Of a stretch of DNA of 45,928 bases, positions 31,455 to 40,309 are shown in pieces (the stretch's first letter is position 1; every line of letters starts with the position of its first letter). The position numbers and the translations under genes are program-made. Under the pieces are notes generated by a model. That model was not told the DNA's origin and did no database searches. It was given only the letters and a program-made list of their open reading frames with translations. Source of the DNA: Bdellovibrionales bacterium (lineage in GTDB: Bacteria; Bdellovibrionota; Bdellovibrionia; Bdellovibrionales; UBA1609); NCBI GenBank assembly GCA_023301025.1, contig JALZUR010000003.1:1-45928 (forward strand), in the 5' to 3' direction.

Positions 31455-32433
31455 CAACTTGCCTCTTATATTCATTTACAAAAGACTCAATTGAAATCTT
31501 TATGGGTTTAGGTCCTTTTTCGTCTACAAAAACAAAATTAACACTCTCACCTTGTCTTTTCTTATCGCTATAAAGCTGTTTTTTAACATAGTCTTTTGTT
31601 AGTTTCGTGTCTTTGATCTTTAAAGTAGGTAGAAGGTCTATAAGCTTTAAATAATTTTTATGGTCTAAACAGCCTTTTTCTAGACTCCATTCTAAAGCAA
31701 ATTTTAAGCCATACAGCACTGATAAACCATGAGAACTTTTATTTTTAAGTTCAACTATATGTCCAAAGGTGTGTCCAAGGTTTAAAACAACTCTTTTGTT
31801 TTTTTGCTCATAAGGATCAGACTTTACAGTTTTTGATTTGTAACTCACAAATCTTTTTAAAACCTTAAAGTTCATTGTTCTATTTTTAATGTACTCTTTT
31901 GCCCAAACACTTTGATAGTTAAGTATTATAGTTTTTAAGATTTCTCCTTCAGCATCTTTAAGACTCTTTTTTGAGATCAGCTCTTCAACAAAATAAATTG
32001 ATTTTGGCGGATAAAAGCTACCGATCTGGTTTTTTTTATCTTTGTAGTTAAGAGCAGTTTTTGCACCTACTGAAGCATCTATACAAGAGAGCCAGGTGGT
32101 TGGAACAAGTTCCAAGTCTACCCCTCTTAAGAAAGTAGAGGCTAAAAAACTTATACTATCTAAAAGACTTCCACCACCAATGGCAATGATCTTAGTTTTT
32201 CTGTCAGCCCTATGTTTAAATAAAAAATCAAGATGCTTTTCATAAGACTCTAATGTTTTTAAATTTTCACCACCTTTTAAAAATTTAATTGGGCAGTGAG
32301 TTTTGGAACTTATTTGTTTGGCAAGATGTGGCTTTAGTTTTTGGTCAGCAAAACAAAGGGAGTTTTTGCTAATAATATTTTTTAATTGAAGTTTGTTAGA
32401 AAAAAAAAGCTTTTCATTAAAGGGGCCTAACAA
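31441..32433 (-). CDS. aroB: 3-dehydroquinate synthase
   Basis: The 330-residue protein has GGGSLLDS at 86-93 (NAD-binding), FLRGVDLELVPTTWLSCIDASVG (101-123, motif read in parts), and LNLGHTFGH at 217-225 with metal-ligand histidines, plus His235. These are hallmarks of DHQ synthase, which closes DAHP to 3-dehydroquinate. The TTG start has AGGAG about 8 nt ahead. It is the first gene of the aro operon, separated from the upstream lipoprotein by a strong terminator, so the operon promoter should lie between about 32434 and 32530; no clear -35/-10 pair stands out there. Confidence 0.93.
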   Translation of the reverse strand: MLGPFNEKLFFSNKLQLKNIISKNSLCFADQKLKPHLAKQISSKTHCPIKFLKGGENLKTLESYEKHLDFLFKHRADRKTKIIAIGGGSLLDSISFLASTFLRGVDLELVPTTWLSCIDASVGAKTALNYKDKKNQIGSFYPPKSIYFVEELISKKSLKDAEGEILKTIILNYQSVWAKEYIKNRTMNFKVLKRFVSYKSKTVKSDPYEQKNKRVVLNLGHTFGHIVELKNKSSHGLSVLYGLKFALEWSLEKGCLDHKNYLKLIDLLPTLKIKDTKLTKDYVKKQLYSDKKRQGESVNFVFVDEKGPKPIKISIESFVNEYKRQVDAGL

Positions 32434-32532
32434 AATTTACTCTCCTGATTGAGTGTTCTTTTAAAAGGTTAACAAAAGCTTAAGCTAATGAAAAGAAGAG
32501 CTTTTTGACTGTTCAAATTGAGTTCAATCGGC

Positions 32533-32562
32533 AAAAAAAAACCTGGCTTTCACCAGGTTTTT
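32533..32562 (-). terminator. Rho-independent terminator of the coiled-coil lipoprotein gene
   Basis: AAAAACCTGG (32537-32546) and CCAGGTTTTT (32553-32562) form a 10-bp stem with a 6-base loop. On the minus strand the stem runs into a stretch of U (complement of 32533-32541). It isolates the lipoprotein from aroB. Confidence 0.88.
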
Positions 32563-32568
32563 AGCTTT

Positions 32569-32588
32569 CTTATCAATCAAATGATAAG
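32569..32588 (-). repeat. small hairpin directly after the lipoprotein stop codon
   Basis: CTTATCA (32569-32575) and TGATAAG (32582-32588) pair around a 6-base loop, between the stop at 32590 and the terminator hairpin. It may stabilise the 3' end of the mRNA. Confidence 0.5.
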
Positions 32589-32589
32589 A

Positions 32590-33474
32590 TTACTCAGCGT
32601 TTTTAATTTCTCTACTAAGAGAATCTTTTTCACCTTGTAAAGATTTAACCTTATCGAGATAAGCATTTAAATCACTTCCACTTTCGATGTCATTGAGATC
32701 ACTTTTTGTTAAAGTGTTTAATTCTTCAGTTACAGCTTTTTTATCAAAAACTAACTTTGAAAGATCATAACCTTGATTTAAACGTTCTATTTTTTTTTCT
32801 TTCATCAAAATATCAGAATCAAGTCTTTCAAGCATTTCAGTCATTGTCTTAATATTAGCAACATAATCTGCTGTTTCATTAGCTTCAATTCCATCAGAAG
32901 CAGCATCAATAACATTTTGTCTTTGAACAGAAACGGCATCTCTTTCACCTTTTAAGGCTTCAATAGCAACAGTTTCATAAGTAAGCATTGAAGCTAATCT
33001 ATTAGCTGACTCTTCAGCAAAATTTTCTTCAACAACAACACCTGCAACCTGACCTACAACTTCATCAAAGTCAGCATCAATTTCAGCATTTAAAGCGTCA
33101 GAGTCAACACCTTCACAACTACCAATAGCTGTTTTAGTAAGTTCTCTTTGCTCAACCAAAGGGGCAATCTGATTATTTATATCTAGATCAAGTGCTTTAA
33201 GACTTTCAGCAGTCTCTGCAACATCAATTTGCATTGCAGGATCTTTTAGAGTGCTTTCACGAGCAAATCTTTCTTGCTCCATTAACTCATTACTAAGCTC
33301 AATTCTTTCTGTTCCCATTTTAAGAATTACATTCTTTTCCTGATTCAGTTTAAATTGTTCTTGGACTACAGCAGCTTTACATTCTGTATGTAAATTTACC
33401 ACTTTAGACTCATTACACGCTACAACTGTGCTTAAAAGCATACCTGCAACAAATACTTGTTTCATTTTTTTCAT
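32590..33474 (-). CDS. lipoprotein with long coiled coils
   Basis: The 294-residue product has a lipobox VVAC with Cys20, so it should be exported and lipidated. The mature part is almost entirely charged helix with heptad-like spacing of Leu/Val/Ala and many Glu/Asp/Lys, interrupted by a short ELTKTAIGSCEGVDSD-like stretch near the middle (one Cys) and by a short C-terminal break. It has no catalytic motif and no recognised family. Its own AGGAGA ribosome binding site (6 nt before ATG), a 189-nt upstream gap and a strong terminator indicate a monocistronic, well-expressed gene. Confidence 0.75.
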   Translation of the reverse strand: MKKMKQVFVAGMLLSTVVACNESKVVNLHTECKAAVVQEQFKLNQEKNVILKMGTERIELSNELMEQERFARESTLKDPAMQIDVAETAESLKALDLDINNQIAPLVEQRELTKTAIGSCEGVDSDALNAEIDADFDEVVGQVAGVVVEENFAEESANRLASMLTYETVAIEALKGERDAVSVQRQNVIDAASDGIEANETADYVANIKTMTEMLERLDSDILMKEKKIERLNQGYDLSKLVFDKKAVTEELNTLTKSDLNDIESGSDLNAYLDKVKSLQGEKDSLSREIKNAE

Positions 33475-33663
33475 TTAAGTTCTCCTATTTAACACTTTAG
33501 ATTTTGCATCTAACAGGCCAAACTCAGACACCAATAAATTTGATCTGAAGGGAACAACTAGGTCTTTTTTTACAATTTGATGACAATTTTTGTTATTTTA
33601 ATCCTTTTTCTAATAGAGAATATCAGTATTTATAATGTCCATAATGATTAAAACTGTCTAAGT

Positions 33664-34875
33664 CTAGGACTCAATCTTAGTCAGACAGACTAGGGTCTCC
33701 ACATGAGATGTTTGAGGAAACATATCAAAGCCTCTTAATTCTAAAAGCTTGTACTCATTCATAAATCCTTTTAAATCTCTTTCTAAAGTAGAGAGATTAC
33801 AGCTTAAATAGATGACATTCTTGGGCTTTAACCGTAAAAGTTCATTTAAAACCACTTTAGAAAGTCCTAATCTTGGTGGATCTACAAAAATAAGGTCATA
33901 TTTTGAATCAACTTGTTTTAAAAACGTCTCTACCTTTTGACAAAAAAAGTCAGTGCTTGGGAAAAGCTCTTTGCCTCTTTTTACAGAAGAGGCGCTAAAC
34001 TCAACAGCTTCCACTTTAGAGTAATGAGCCTTAATGATTTCAGTAAAGTTGCCACTTCCAGCATACAGATCAAGAGCCCGCAAATTTTTAGTTTTAACAC
34101 TCTCACAATTTTCTTGAGTTAAAGTTTTGAGATTTAAGTTTAACTCTTCTTTTATTAAGTAATTCACGCCCTCATTCACCTGAGAAAAGTGAGGTTCTTC
34201 AAATATTTTACTCTTTGAGCTTTTTTTAGATTTATTCTTACCTTTTTTATCTTTATCGGGAGTAATACTTTCATGAGTGAGCATAGTCTGCCCGTCTTGG
34301 TTTATAGAAAGCTCAAAGCGTCTGTTTGAATTTTGTACTCTATAGCTTTCAAACTCTTTTGTAATCGTCTCATCTGTTATAAGACAGTCTGAGATTGGGA
34401 CTAGTGTATGACTTTCTTTTTGATAGTAGCCAAGTGACTGGCCCTTTTGATGAAGCTGAATCCTATTTCTATATCTCATAGCTTTAGGTGAAGAGACAAA
34501 GGGCTTTAAAACAGTATCAGAATCTAAACCCAAGCGGCTAAGCATCTCTTTTATAAAGCCCTGCTTTTCTTTTTCTTGATCAGTAACATCGAGCATCTGC
34601 AAGCTGCATCCACCACAGCGACCAAAATACTCACACGCAGGAGCTTTACGAATCATGGATGGGCTTAAAACCTCTATGATTTCAGCCGTAGAGAAGTTTT
34701 TATTAGCTTTAACAATTCTAACTTTTAGCCTATCACCTGAAACTGAGAAGGGAACAAAAACTACGTAGCCTCCACCATACCTTGCAAGCCCTCTTCCTCC
34801 ATGAGGAGTGATCTTTTCTATTAAAACTTCAATCTCTTCACCAACACTAACAGGGGGGCTTTTTACAATAGTCAT
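33664..34875 (-). CDS. 23S rRNA (uracil-5-)-methyltransferase, RlmD/RumA family
   Basis: The 403-residue protein has an N-terminal TRAM domain (about 10-72), a four-Cys Fe-S site (Cys81, Cys87, Cys90 in CEYFGRCGGC and Cys164 in ISDCLI), and the AdoMet motif DLYAGSGNF. It also has FVDPPRLG and the nucleophile loop LSCNLSTL. The Fe-S ligands point to the RlmD-type branch rather than TrmA, though RlmC or a tRNA target cannot be excluded. A basic Lys/Ser linker (DKKGKNKSKKSSKSK) lies near the middle. It is divergent from the pterin synthase pair. Confidence 0.9.
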   Translation of the reverse strand: MTIVKSPPVSVGEEIEVLIEKITPHGGRGLARYGGGYVVFVPFSVSGDRLKVRIVKANKNFSTAEIIEVLSPSMIRKAPACEYFGRCGGCSLQMLDVTDQEKEKQGFIKEMLSRLGLDSDTVLKPFVSSPKAMRYRNRIQLHQKGQSLGYYQKESHTLVPISDCLITDETITKEFESYRVQNSNRRFELSINQDGQTMLTHESITPDKDKKGKNKSKKSSKSKIFEEPHFSQVNEGVNYLIKEELNLNLKTLTQENCESVKTKNLRALDLYAGSGNFTEIIKAHYSKVEAVEFSASSVKRGKELFPSTDFFCQKVETFLKQVDSKYDLIFVDPPRLGLSKVVLNELLRLKPKNVIYLSCNLSTLERDLKGFMNEYKLLELRGFDMFPQTSHVETLVCLTKIES

Positions 34876-34930
34876 GCCTAGTTTCTAAACGCATTTGTCT
34901 ATTCAAACAAGAGGTGCTAGTAAAGTTCTC

Positions 34931-35410
34931 ATGTGGACATTAAAAATATGTAAAGACAGACATAAATTCTCCTCTTCTCACTTCACTATATTCTCAAAAG
35001 ACAGTGCTGAAGCCCTTCACGGTCACAACTACTATGTGAGTCTTGAAATTGAAGGTGAAACTCTAAATGACCAAGAGCTTTTAATCGATGTTGTAGATTT
35101 AAAAAACTCTTTATCTAAAATACTTAAAAACTGGGATGAAAAAATACTCCTACCTCTGCACTCGAAACACTTAAAGATCAAAGAGAAGGGCCCTAATGAA
35201 GAACACTCAACTGAAGTTCTTTTTTCAAACCGACGCTATATATTTCCGAGCTCTGAGGTGGAGTGCCTAAATCTAAAAAATGTCACAATGGAGGCTTTAG
35301 CTTTTTTAATAAGTGAAGAGTTACAACATGAACTTAAAAGCTTTTCATATCGTGTTGTTGTTAAAGAAAGCCAAGGTCAAGAGGCCTCTTACTACTGCAA
35401 GGAATCTTAA
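34931..35410 (+). CDS. 6-pyruvoyltetrahydropterin synthase homologue, PTPS-III-like (Glu in place of catalytic Cys)
   Basis: The 159-residue protein has the T-fold pterin-synthase zinc site: His17 in SSSHF and His30/His32 in LHGH. The position of the catalytic Cys is filled by Glu27 in the arrangement ExxHGH. That motif marks the PTPS-III subgroup, which makes 6-hydroxymethyl-dihydropterin and can replace FolB in folate synthesis. The ATG at 34931 is chosen because MWTLKICKDRHKF fits family starts. GAGGT lies rather far upstream (about 15 nt), and a TTG at 34895 is an alternative. It is followed after one base by the QueD gene. Confidence 0.82.
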   Translation: MWTLKICKDRHKFSSSHFTIFSKDSAEALHGHNYYVSLEIEGETLNDQELLIDVVDLKNSLSKILKNWDEKILLPLHSKHLKIKEKGPNEEHSTEVLFSNRRYIFPSSEVECLNLKNVTMEALAFLISEELQHELKSFSYRVVVKESQGQEASYYCKES

Positions 35411-35411
35411 A

Positions 35412-35876
35412 GTGAAGATCATGTTCTCTCACAGGTTTGAGGCTGCTCATAGATTTATGGATGCGAGCAGTAAATGCTCAACCCCCCACGGTCACACCTG
35501 GTGGGTGCATCTTGGTTTAGAGCACAAGACATCTAAGATACAAAAGAACAAAAACTACGCTGAAGACTTTGGTCCTTTAAAGAAAAGTTGGCGCCACTTT
35601 ATAGATGAAGAACTTGATCATCATTTTTTTGTTAATAAAAATGACCCTTTAATTGAGGCATTAAAAGAGCATATCCCAAAAGCCAGACTTAAATTTACAA
35701 ATGGAGATCCTACAACAGAAGCTCTAGCCCTGATCTTACTAAATAAGGCTAAAGAAATCTTTAAAGCTTTTAAGGGAATTGAGCCTACAACTTTAAAACT
35801 CCAAGAAACACCAACAAACGCCATTGAAGTTCAAATAAGTGATCTTGAAGACTGGGCAACTTTTGTTAATCTTTAA
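35412..35876 (+). CDS. queD: 6-carboxy-5,6,7,8-tetrahydropterin synthase (QueD type)
   Basis: The 154-residue protein has His13 in EAAHRF, catalytic Cys22 and His26/His28 in CSTPHGH. This CxxxHGH spacing is that of QueD, the second enzyme of queuosine/7-deazaguanine synthesis. The GTG at 35412 is chosen because AAGGA stands 8 nt ahead and it begins right after the stop of the first pterin synthase; an ATG three codons later has poor spacing. No other queuosine genes are in the window. It ends 9 nt from the convergent EpmA-like gene. Confidence 0.87.
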   Translation: MKIMFSHRFEAAHRFMDASSKCSTPHGHTWWVHLGLEHKTSKIQKNKNYAEDFGPLKKSWRHFIDEELDHHFFVNKNDPLIEALKEHIPKARLKFTNGDPTTEALALILLNKAKEIFKAFKGIEPTTLKLQETPTNAIEVQISDLEDWATFVNL

Positions 35877-35885
35877 AACCAGTAC

Positions 35886-36842
35886 TTAAATTTTAGTATC
35901 TTTTATGTCTATTACATATCCCTTAAGCTTTTCTCTTAATAGAAAAAGTCGCTCTAATCCAAAAGCAACACCAAATCCCTGTGAAATTTTCTTTGCTTCA
36001 AGAGCTTTAACAAGGTCCGTATCTATAGGATGTGGCTCTAAATTATCTGATTTTCTTTGTATATTTTCAAAATTCCACCTTTTTTTTACCACTTCTGCAT
36101 CAAGAAGTTCACTGTAGGCATTACAAAGCTCTACGCCTAAAAAATAGATCTCCATGCGATCCGAAAAACCACGATCATTAATATTAGCTAAAGCTGATAG
36201 AAAAGGAGGAAAGTCTGTTAACACAATCAAATCTTTTGGACTAAGCGAGGGTTCTAACACTTCTAGATAAACTCTTTGAAACAGATCGTTTAAGTTGTCT
36301 GTCTCACACGTAATTATATTTAGTTTTTTACAAATATGATTTAACTCAGCCTTTGTTACTCTAGGCTTTAACTCAAAGCCTGTAAGTCTGTAAAAAAGAT
36401 CTGGTAGTGATACAGAGTAGGATTTAACATATGCTGGAAGCCCCAAAAGCTTTTTACAAATCTCAAGCATTTCCATTTTAAAATCTTTAGCTTTTATTGA
36501 GCTTTGATAGTACTCAAGCATAGTAAACTCAGAAAGGTGAAGCGTGCTACTCTCAAGCTCTTCTCTTGCCCTATAAGAAGCTGCAATCTCAAATATTTTT
36601 GAAAATTCTTTTTCACCTTGAAGCCAAATTTTTTTTAAAGAAAACTCTGGACTTGTAGAAAGATATAACTCATCAGTCGCCGTATCATCTTGAACCTTAA
36701 AAGCATGAAGTGAAGCCTCCATTGCAGGGCTTTTTACTAATTTTTTTGTGACCACTTGCAGGTAGCCTTTAGACCTTAAGGTTTCAGTAACCTCTTCTAA
36801 AAACTCAAGCCACAACTTATAGGTTTTTAAACGTTTGTTCAT
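35886..36842 (-). CDS. epmA: EF-P lysine ligase EpmA-like (class II LysRS paralogue)
   Basis: The 318-residue protein is a class II aminoacyl-tRNA synthetase catalytic core without the anticodon-binding domain. It has YLSTSPEFSLKK, EFTMLEYY (motif 2 region), a middle LTDFPPFLSAL, and motif 3 QGFGVAFGLERLFLL near the C-terminus. The length and architecture match EpmA (GenX/PoxA), which attaches beta-lysine to elongation factor P. EpmB and EF-P are not in this window. The ATG at 36842 is chosen because MNKRLKTYKLW fits the family start; an ATG 20 codons upstream is possible and neither has a clear ribosome binding site. Confidence 0.85.
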   Translation of the reverse strand: MNKRLKTYKLWLEFLEEVTETLRSKGYLQVVTKKLVKSPAMEASLHAFKVQDDTATDELYLSTSPEFSLKKIWLQGEKEFSKIFEIAASYRAREELESSTLHLSEFTMLEYYQSSIKAKDFKMEMLEICKKLLGLPAYVKSYSVSLPDLFYRLTGFELKPRVTKAELNHICKKLNIITCETDNLNDLFQRVYLEVLEPSLSPKDLIVLTDFPPFLSALANINDRGFSDRMEIYFLGVELCNAYSELLDAEVVKKRWNFENIQRKSDNLEPHPIDTDLVKALEAKKISQGFGVAFGLERLFLLREKLKGYVIDIKDTKI

Positions 36843-36923
36843 AGTTATTATTAAGTTAATTTTAAGACTTTGTCTTGACGATCTGAGTTCTTTTACAGAC
36901 ATTAGAAAAAAAGGAGAACACCA

Positions 36924-37406
36924 ATGACAACAAAAAGAAAGCTAGAGTCTATTAAAGCTGACTTAATGAAGATTAAAGATTTAGAGGGCTTAAAAAAAGA
37001 GTTTAATAAAGTTAAAAAAGAAATTTCTAAAGTTAACTTTAAAAAAGAGATCACAACTGAGACCAATAAAAGGTTAAAACTGGCAGAAAAAAAGTACACA
37101 CAAGTAGGTAGAGAAATCTCAAAGCTACAAAAACAAGTTGATAGAGAGATTGAGAGCACTTTGTCTTTTCTTAAAAAAGCAAAAGTAGAAGCCGGAAAAG
37201 CTGTAAAAAAAGTGGCACAAACTGCCGAAGCTGAAAGAAAACGTCTTTCAAAAGAGCTTAAAAAAGCAAGCAGCAAGAAAAAAGCATCTAAAAAGAAAGT
37301 CACTAAAAAGCCTGCATCCAAAAGACCTGCTAAAAAGAAAACAGCTACTAGAAAAAAGACAGCCACTAAAAAAGCATCTAGGAAAACAACTGCTGCTAAA
37401 AGATAA
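36924..37406 (+). CDS. histone H1-like Lys/Ala-rich nucleoid protein
   Basis: The 160-residue protein has two parts. Residues 1-~105 are a charged amphipathic helix or coiled coil (LKKEFNKVKKEISKVNFKKE). Residues ~106-160 are a Lys/Ala/Thr/Ser/Pro tail with repeated KKxxxKK and TKK/RKK units (KKVTKKPASKRPAKKK), the composition of histone H1 C-termini and of bacterial H1-like proteins. It probably binds DNA non-specifically. A strong AAGGAG site lies 7 nt ahead of the ATG and a bidirectional terminator follows, suggesting high expression. The reverse strand is also open here but is a composition artefact. Confidence 0.85.
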   Translation: MTTKRKLESIKADLMKIKDLEGLKKEFNKVKKEISKVNFKKEITTETNKRLKLAEKKYTQVGREISKLQKQVDREIESTLSFLKKAKVEAGKAVKKVAQTAEAERKRLSKELKKASSKKKASKKKVTKKPASKRPAKKKTATRKKTATKKASRKTTAAKR

Positions 37407-37426
37407 AAGTTTAAATTTTCAAATTG

Positions 37427-37455
37427 AGCAGTAAGAGACTGATGCTCTTACTGCT
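37427..37455. terminator. bidirectional terminator between the H1-like gene and gcvP
   Basis: GCAGTAAGAG (37428-37437) and CTCTTACTGC (37445-37454) form a perfect 10-bp stem extended by one A-T pair, with a 7-base loop. It lies between the convergent ends at 37406 and 37478. Neither side has a long U-tract (TTT on the plus side). Confidence 0.7.
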
Positions 37456-37477
37456 TTAAAACCATAATGTTCAAATA

Positions 37478-40309
37478 CTATGTAAAGCTCTCCACCGGTG
37501 GACATGTACAAAAAAGATTTCTATCACCAAAAGCATTGTCTATTCGATCTACTCTTGGAAAAAACTTATTTTCTTTCTGGTATTTAGTAGGAAATCCTGC
37601 TTTCTCTCTTGAGTACTTAAAGTCCCATGAACTAGAAGTAAGTGTATCCATTGAGTGTGGTGCATTTTTTAAAGTAGAGTTTTCATAAGAGATATCTCCT
37701 GACTTAATCTCTTCAATCTCATCATAAATACTAAGCATAGCATCACAAAACCGATCAAGTTCTTCAATGCCTTCACTTTCTGTAGGCTCAACCATTAAAG
37801 TTCCAACCACAGGCCAAGACATTGTAGGAGCATGGAATCCGTAGTCCATAAGTCGTTTTGCAAAGTCATCCACTGTGACAGAAGTCTCTTTAAAAAGCCT
37901 AGTGTCTATAATGCACTCATGAGCAACAAAACCATTTAAACCTGTGTACATGATTTTATAATTTTTTGAGAGTTTTTTTGCAATATAGTTGGCATTTAAA
38001 ACTGCCACTTGAGTGGCCCTACGTAAACCTTCAAAACCCATCATACGAATATAAGACCATGATATAGGTAAAATGCTAGCACTTCCATACTCAGCAGAAG
38101 AAATAGATAAAGGGTTTTTATCAAAAGGGCTCTTTGGCAAGTACGGCTCTAAGCGTTTAACAACACCAATGGGTCCAACACCTGGACCACCTCCACCATG
38201 GGGAATACAAAAGGTTTTGTGTAAGTTTAAGTGCGACACATCTATCCCAAGATCAGCTGGTTTTGTTAAACCAACAAGAGCATTCATGTTGGCTCCGTCC
38301 ATGTAAACAAGTCCACCATCACTATGAACCATGTCACATATTTCTTTAATAGAGCCCTCATAAACACCATAGGTAGAAGGGTATGTGATCATCATAGCGG
38401 CCACTTGATTTTTATACTGACTGATCTTTTCTTTTAGATCCTCTAGATTTATATTGCCCTCTTCATCAGTAGACACCGCAACAACTTTAAACCCAGACAT
38501 CACAGCACTAGCTGGGTTTGTGCCATGAGCAGAGGTTGGAACTAAACAGATGTCTCTATGACCTTGATCATGATCTTTATGATACTCTTTTATAGAAAAC
38601 AAACCTGCAAGCTCACCTTGAGCACCAGAGTTTGGTTGAAATGAAAACTTTGAAAAGCCTAAAAGTGAACAAAGCTTGTCGTTTAAATCCTCTATCATCT
38701 CATGATATCCAAGGCTTTGCCCTTTTGGAGCAAAAGGATGAACATTTGAAAATCCTTTAAGACCTATAGTTCTCATTTCAGTGGCTGCATTAAGCTTCAT
38801 TGTACAAGAGCCTAAAGGCATCATTCCGTGAGTTAAAGAAAAGTCTTTGTTTTCTAAACGCTTCATGTAGCGCATAAGTTCAGTTTCTGTGTGATACGAA
38901 TTAAAATTTTTATGGTTCAGATAATCAACAGGTCGGAAGTCAGACTCTTTAAAGTCTTGATTGGTCCAAGCCTCTTTTTTAAAGTCTAAGTCTAAAGCTT
39001 TACAAAAGGTCTTGGTAAAATCTGCATCCCAAGCTTCATCAACAGAAAAACCCCATGTATCAGTGTCTTCAAAAACATTGATTTTAGCTTTTACTAATTT
39101 ATCTTTTACAGATGACCAGTTTGAAGTTTTTTTAAAGTTTAAAGTGTCAAAAAACTCTCCTGAAAATGTTGGCTCAAAACCCTTAGCCTTCATCAAAGAA
39201 AACACATAATCGGTAGTCTTTTTAATACGCGCAGAAATCTGTCTTAAGCCCTTAGGCCCATGATATACAGCGTACATCGATGCCACAACCGCAAGAAGCA
39301 CTTGAGCCGTACAAATATTTGAAGTCGCCTTTTCACGTCTAATGTGCTGCTCTCTAGTTTGCAGAGCAAGCCTATAAGCCATTTTACCTTTAACGTCTTT
39401 AGAAACTCCAATGATACGCCCTGGAATCAAACGTTTAAATTTTTCTTTAGTAGCTAAAAAAGCTGCGTGAGGACCACCATTACCTAATGGCACACCAAAC
39501 CTTTGAGTGCTTCCTACAACTATGTCCGCACCAAAGTGCCCTGGCCCATCAAATAAAAGGCATGACATTAAATCTGTTGCAGCTACAGGCACGGCATTAA
39601 AGTCTCTGGTAGTCTGAAAAAGCTCTTTAAGTTTCGGAATAAGTTGACCGTCTTTAGCTGGACTTTGAGCCACCACACAAAAGACTCTATCTTTATACTC
39701 TTCTAAAGTGGTTTTTAAAGTGTCAGCTTTAAACAAAACAACTTCAATAAGAAGAGGCCTCATGCGTGTTTCTAAAACCGCTAAAGACTGTTTAAAAACA
39801 CCCTTTTCAACTAAAACGACTTTTTTATCTGATCTGTTTTTACTAATGGCCACTGACATAGTAACAGCTTCACTTAAAGCCGTACCCTCATCTAACAAAG
39901 AGGAGTTTGAAAGCTCCATTTGTGTTAGGTCTGTCACTAAGGTTTGAAAATTTATCAAAGCCTCCATACGGCCTTGAGAGATTTCAGCTTGATAAGGAGT
40001 GTAAGAAGTGTACCAACCAGGATTTTCTAAAATACCTCTAAGAATAGGCGAAGGTGTTTCACAGTTGTAATAGCCCTGACCAATCACTGAGGTGTAACCT
40101 TCGTTTTTTTGAGCCAAAGACTCAGCTAACCTTAAAAGCTCAGCCTCACTTAAGGCTTCAAACTTATCAACATCAGAAAAATCAGATTTTATCGGTTCAG
40201 GAAGAGCCGAATCTGTAAGACCATCAAGCGTGTCTCCCGCTTTAAGATAGTCTAACATTTTTGTTTGTTCTTTTAAATTTGGACCGATGTGCCTATTTTC
40301 AAAGTTCAT
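37478..40309 (-). CDS. gcvP: glycine dehydrogenase (decarboxylating), P-protein
   Basis: The 943-residue single-chain P-protein begins with the family's FENRHIGPN motif and has an N-terminal half with QAEISQGRMEALINFQT. The C-terminal half has GSCTMKLNAATEM and the PLP-lysine motif NLHKTFCIPHGGGGPG. It decarboxylates glycine and passes the aminomethyl group to lipoyl-GcvH. No gcvT or gcvH gene lies next to it, although they are commonly clustered. AGGGGG precedes the ATG. The 145-nt upstream gap shows no glycine-riboswitch core, only small AT-rich palindromes (40400-40414, 40413-40431). Confidence 0.97.
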   Translation of the reverse strand: MNFENRHIGPNLKEQTKMLDYLKAGDTLDGLTDSALPEPIKSDFSDVDKFEALSEAELLRLAESLAQKNEGYTSVIGQGYYNCETPSPILRGILENPGWYTSYTPYQAEISQGRMEALINFQTLVTDLTQMELSNSSLLDEGTALSEAVTMSVAISKNRSDKKVVLVEKGVFKQSLAVLETRMRPLLIEVVLFKADTLKTTLEEYKDRVFCVVAQSPAKDGQLIPKLKELFQTTRDFNAVPVAATDLMSCLLFDGPGHFGADIVVGSTQRFGVPLGNGGPHAAFLATKEKFKRLIPGRIIGVSKDVKGKMAYRLALQTREQHIRREKATSNICTAQVLLAVVASMYAVYHGPKGLRQISARIKKTTDYVFSLMKAKGFEPTFSGEFFDTLNFKKTSNWSSVKDKLVKAKINVFEDTDTWGFSVDEAWDADFTKTFCKALDLDFKKEAWTNQDFKESDFRPVDYLNHKNFNSYHTETELMRYMKRLENKDFSLTHGMMPLGSCTMKLNAATEMRTIGLKGFSNVHPFAPKGQSLGYHEMIEDLNDKLCSLLGFSKFSFQPNSGAQGELAGLFSIKEYHKDHDQGHRDICLVPTSAHGTNPASAVMSGFKVVAVSTDEEGNINLEDLKEKISQYKNQVAAMMITYPSTYGVYEGSIKEICDMVHSDGGLVYMDGANMNALVGLTKPADLGIDVSHLNLHKTFCIPHGGGGPGVGPIGVVKRLEPYLPKSPFDKNPLSISSAEYGSASILPISWSYIRMMGFEGLRRATQVAVLNANYIAKKLSKNYKIMYTGLNGFVAHECIIDTRLFKETSVTVDDFAKRLMDYGFHAPTMSWPVVGTLMVEPTESEGIEELDRFCDAMLSIYDEIEEIKSGDISYENSTLKNAPHSMDTLTSSSWDFKYSREKAGFPTKYQKENKFFPRVDRIDNAFGDRNLFCTCPPVESFT

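Noticed and set aside
33640-33715. Terminator hairpin at the end of the RlmD-type gene
   Set aside because: Pairing between the coding end and the following CTTAGACAG needs a 4-base bulge, so it is too weak to list.
36902-37366. Long open frame on the minus strand opposite the H1-like gene
   Set aside because: It reads as Phe/Leu/Ser-rich antisense of a Lys-rich gene, has no ribosome binding site, and the plus-strand gene has clear H1-like composition and AAGGAG.
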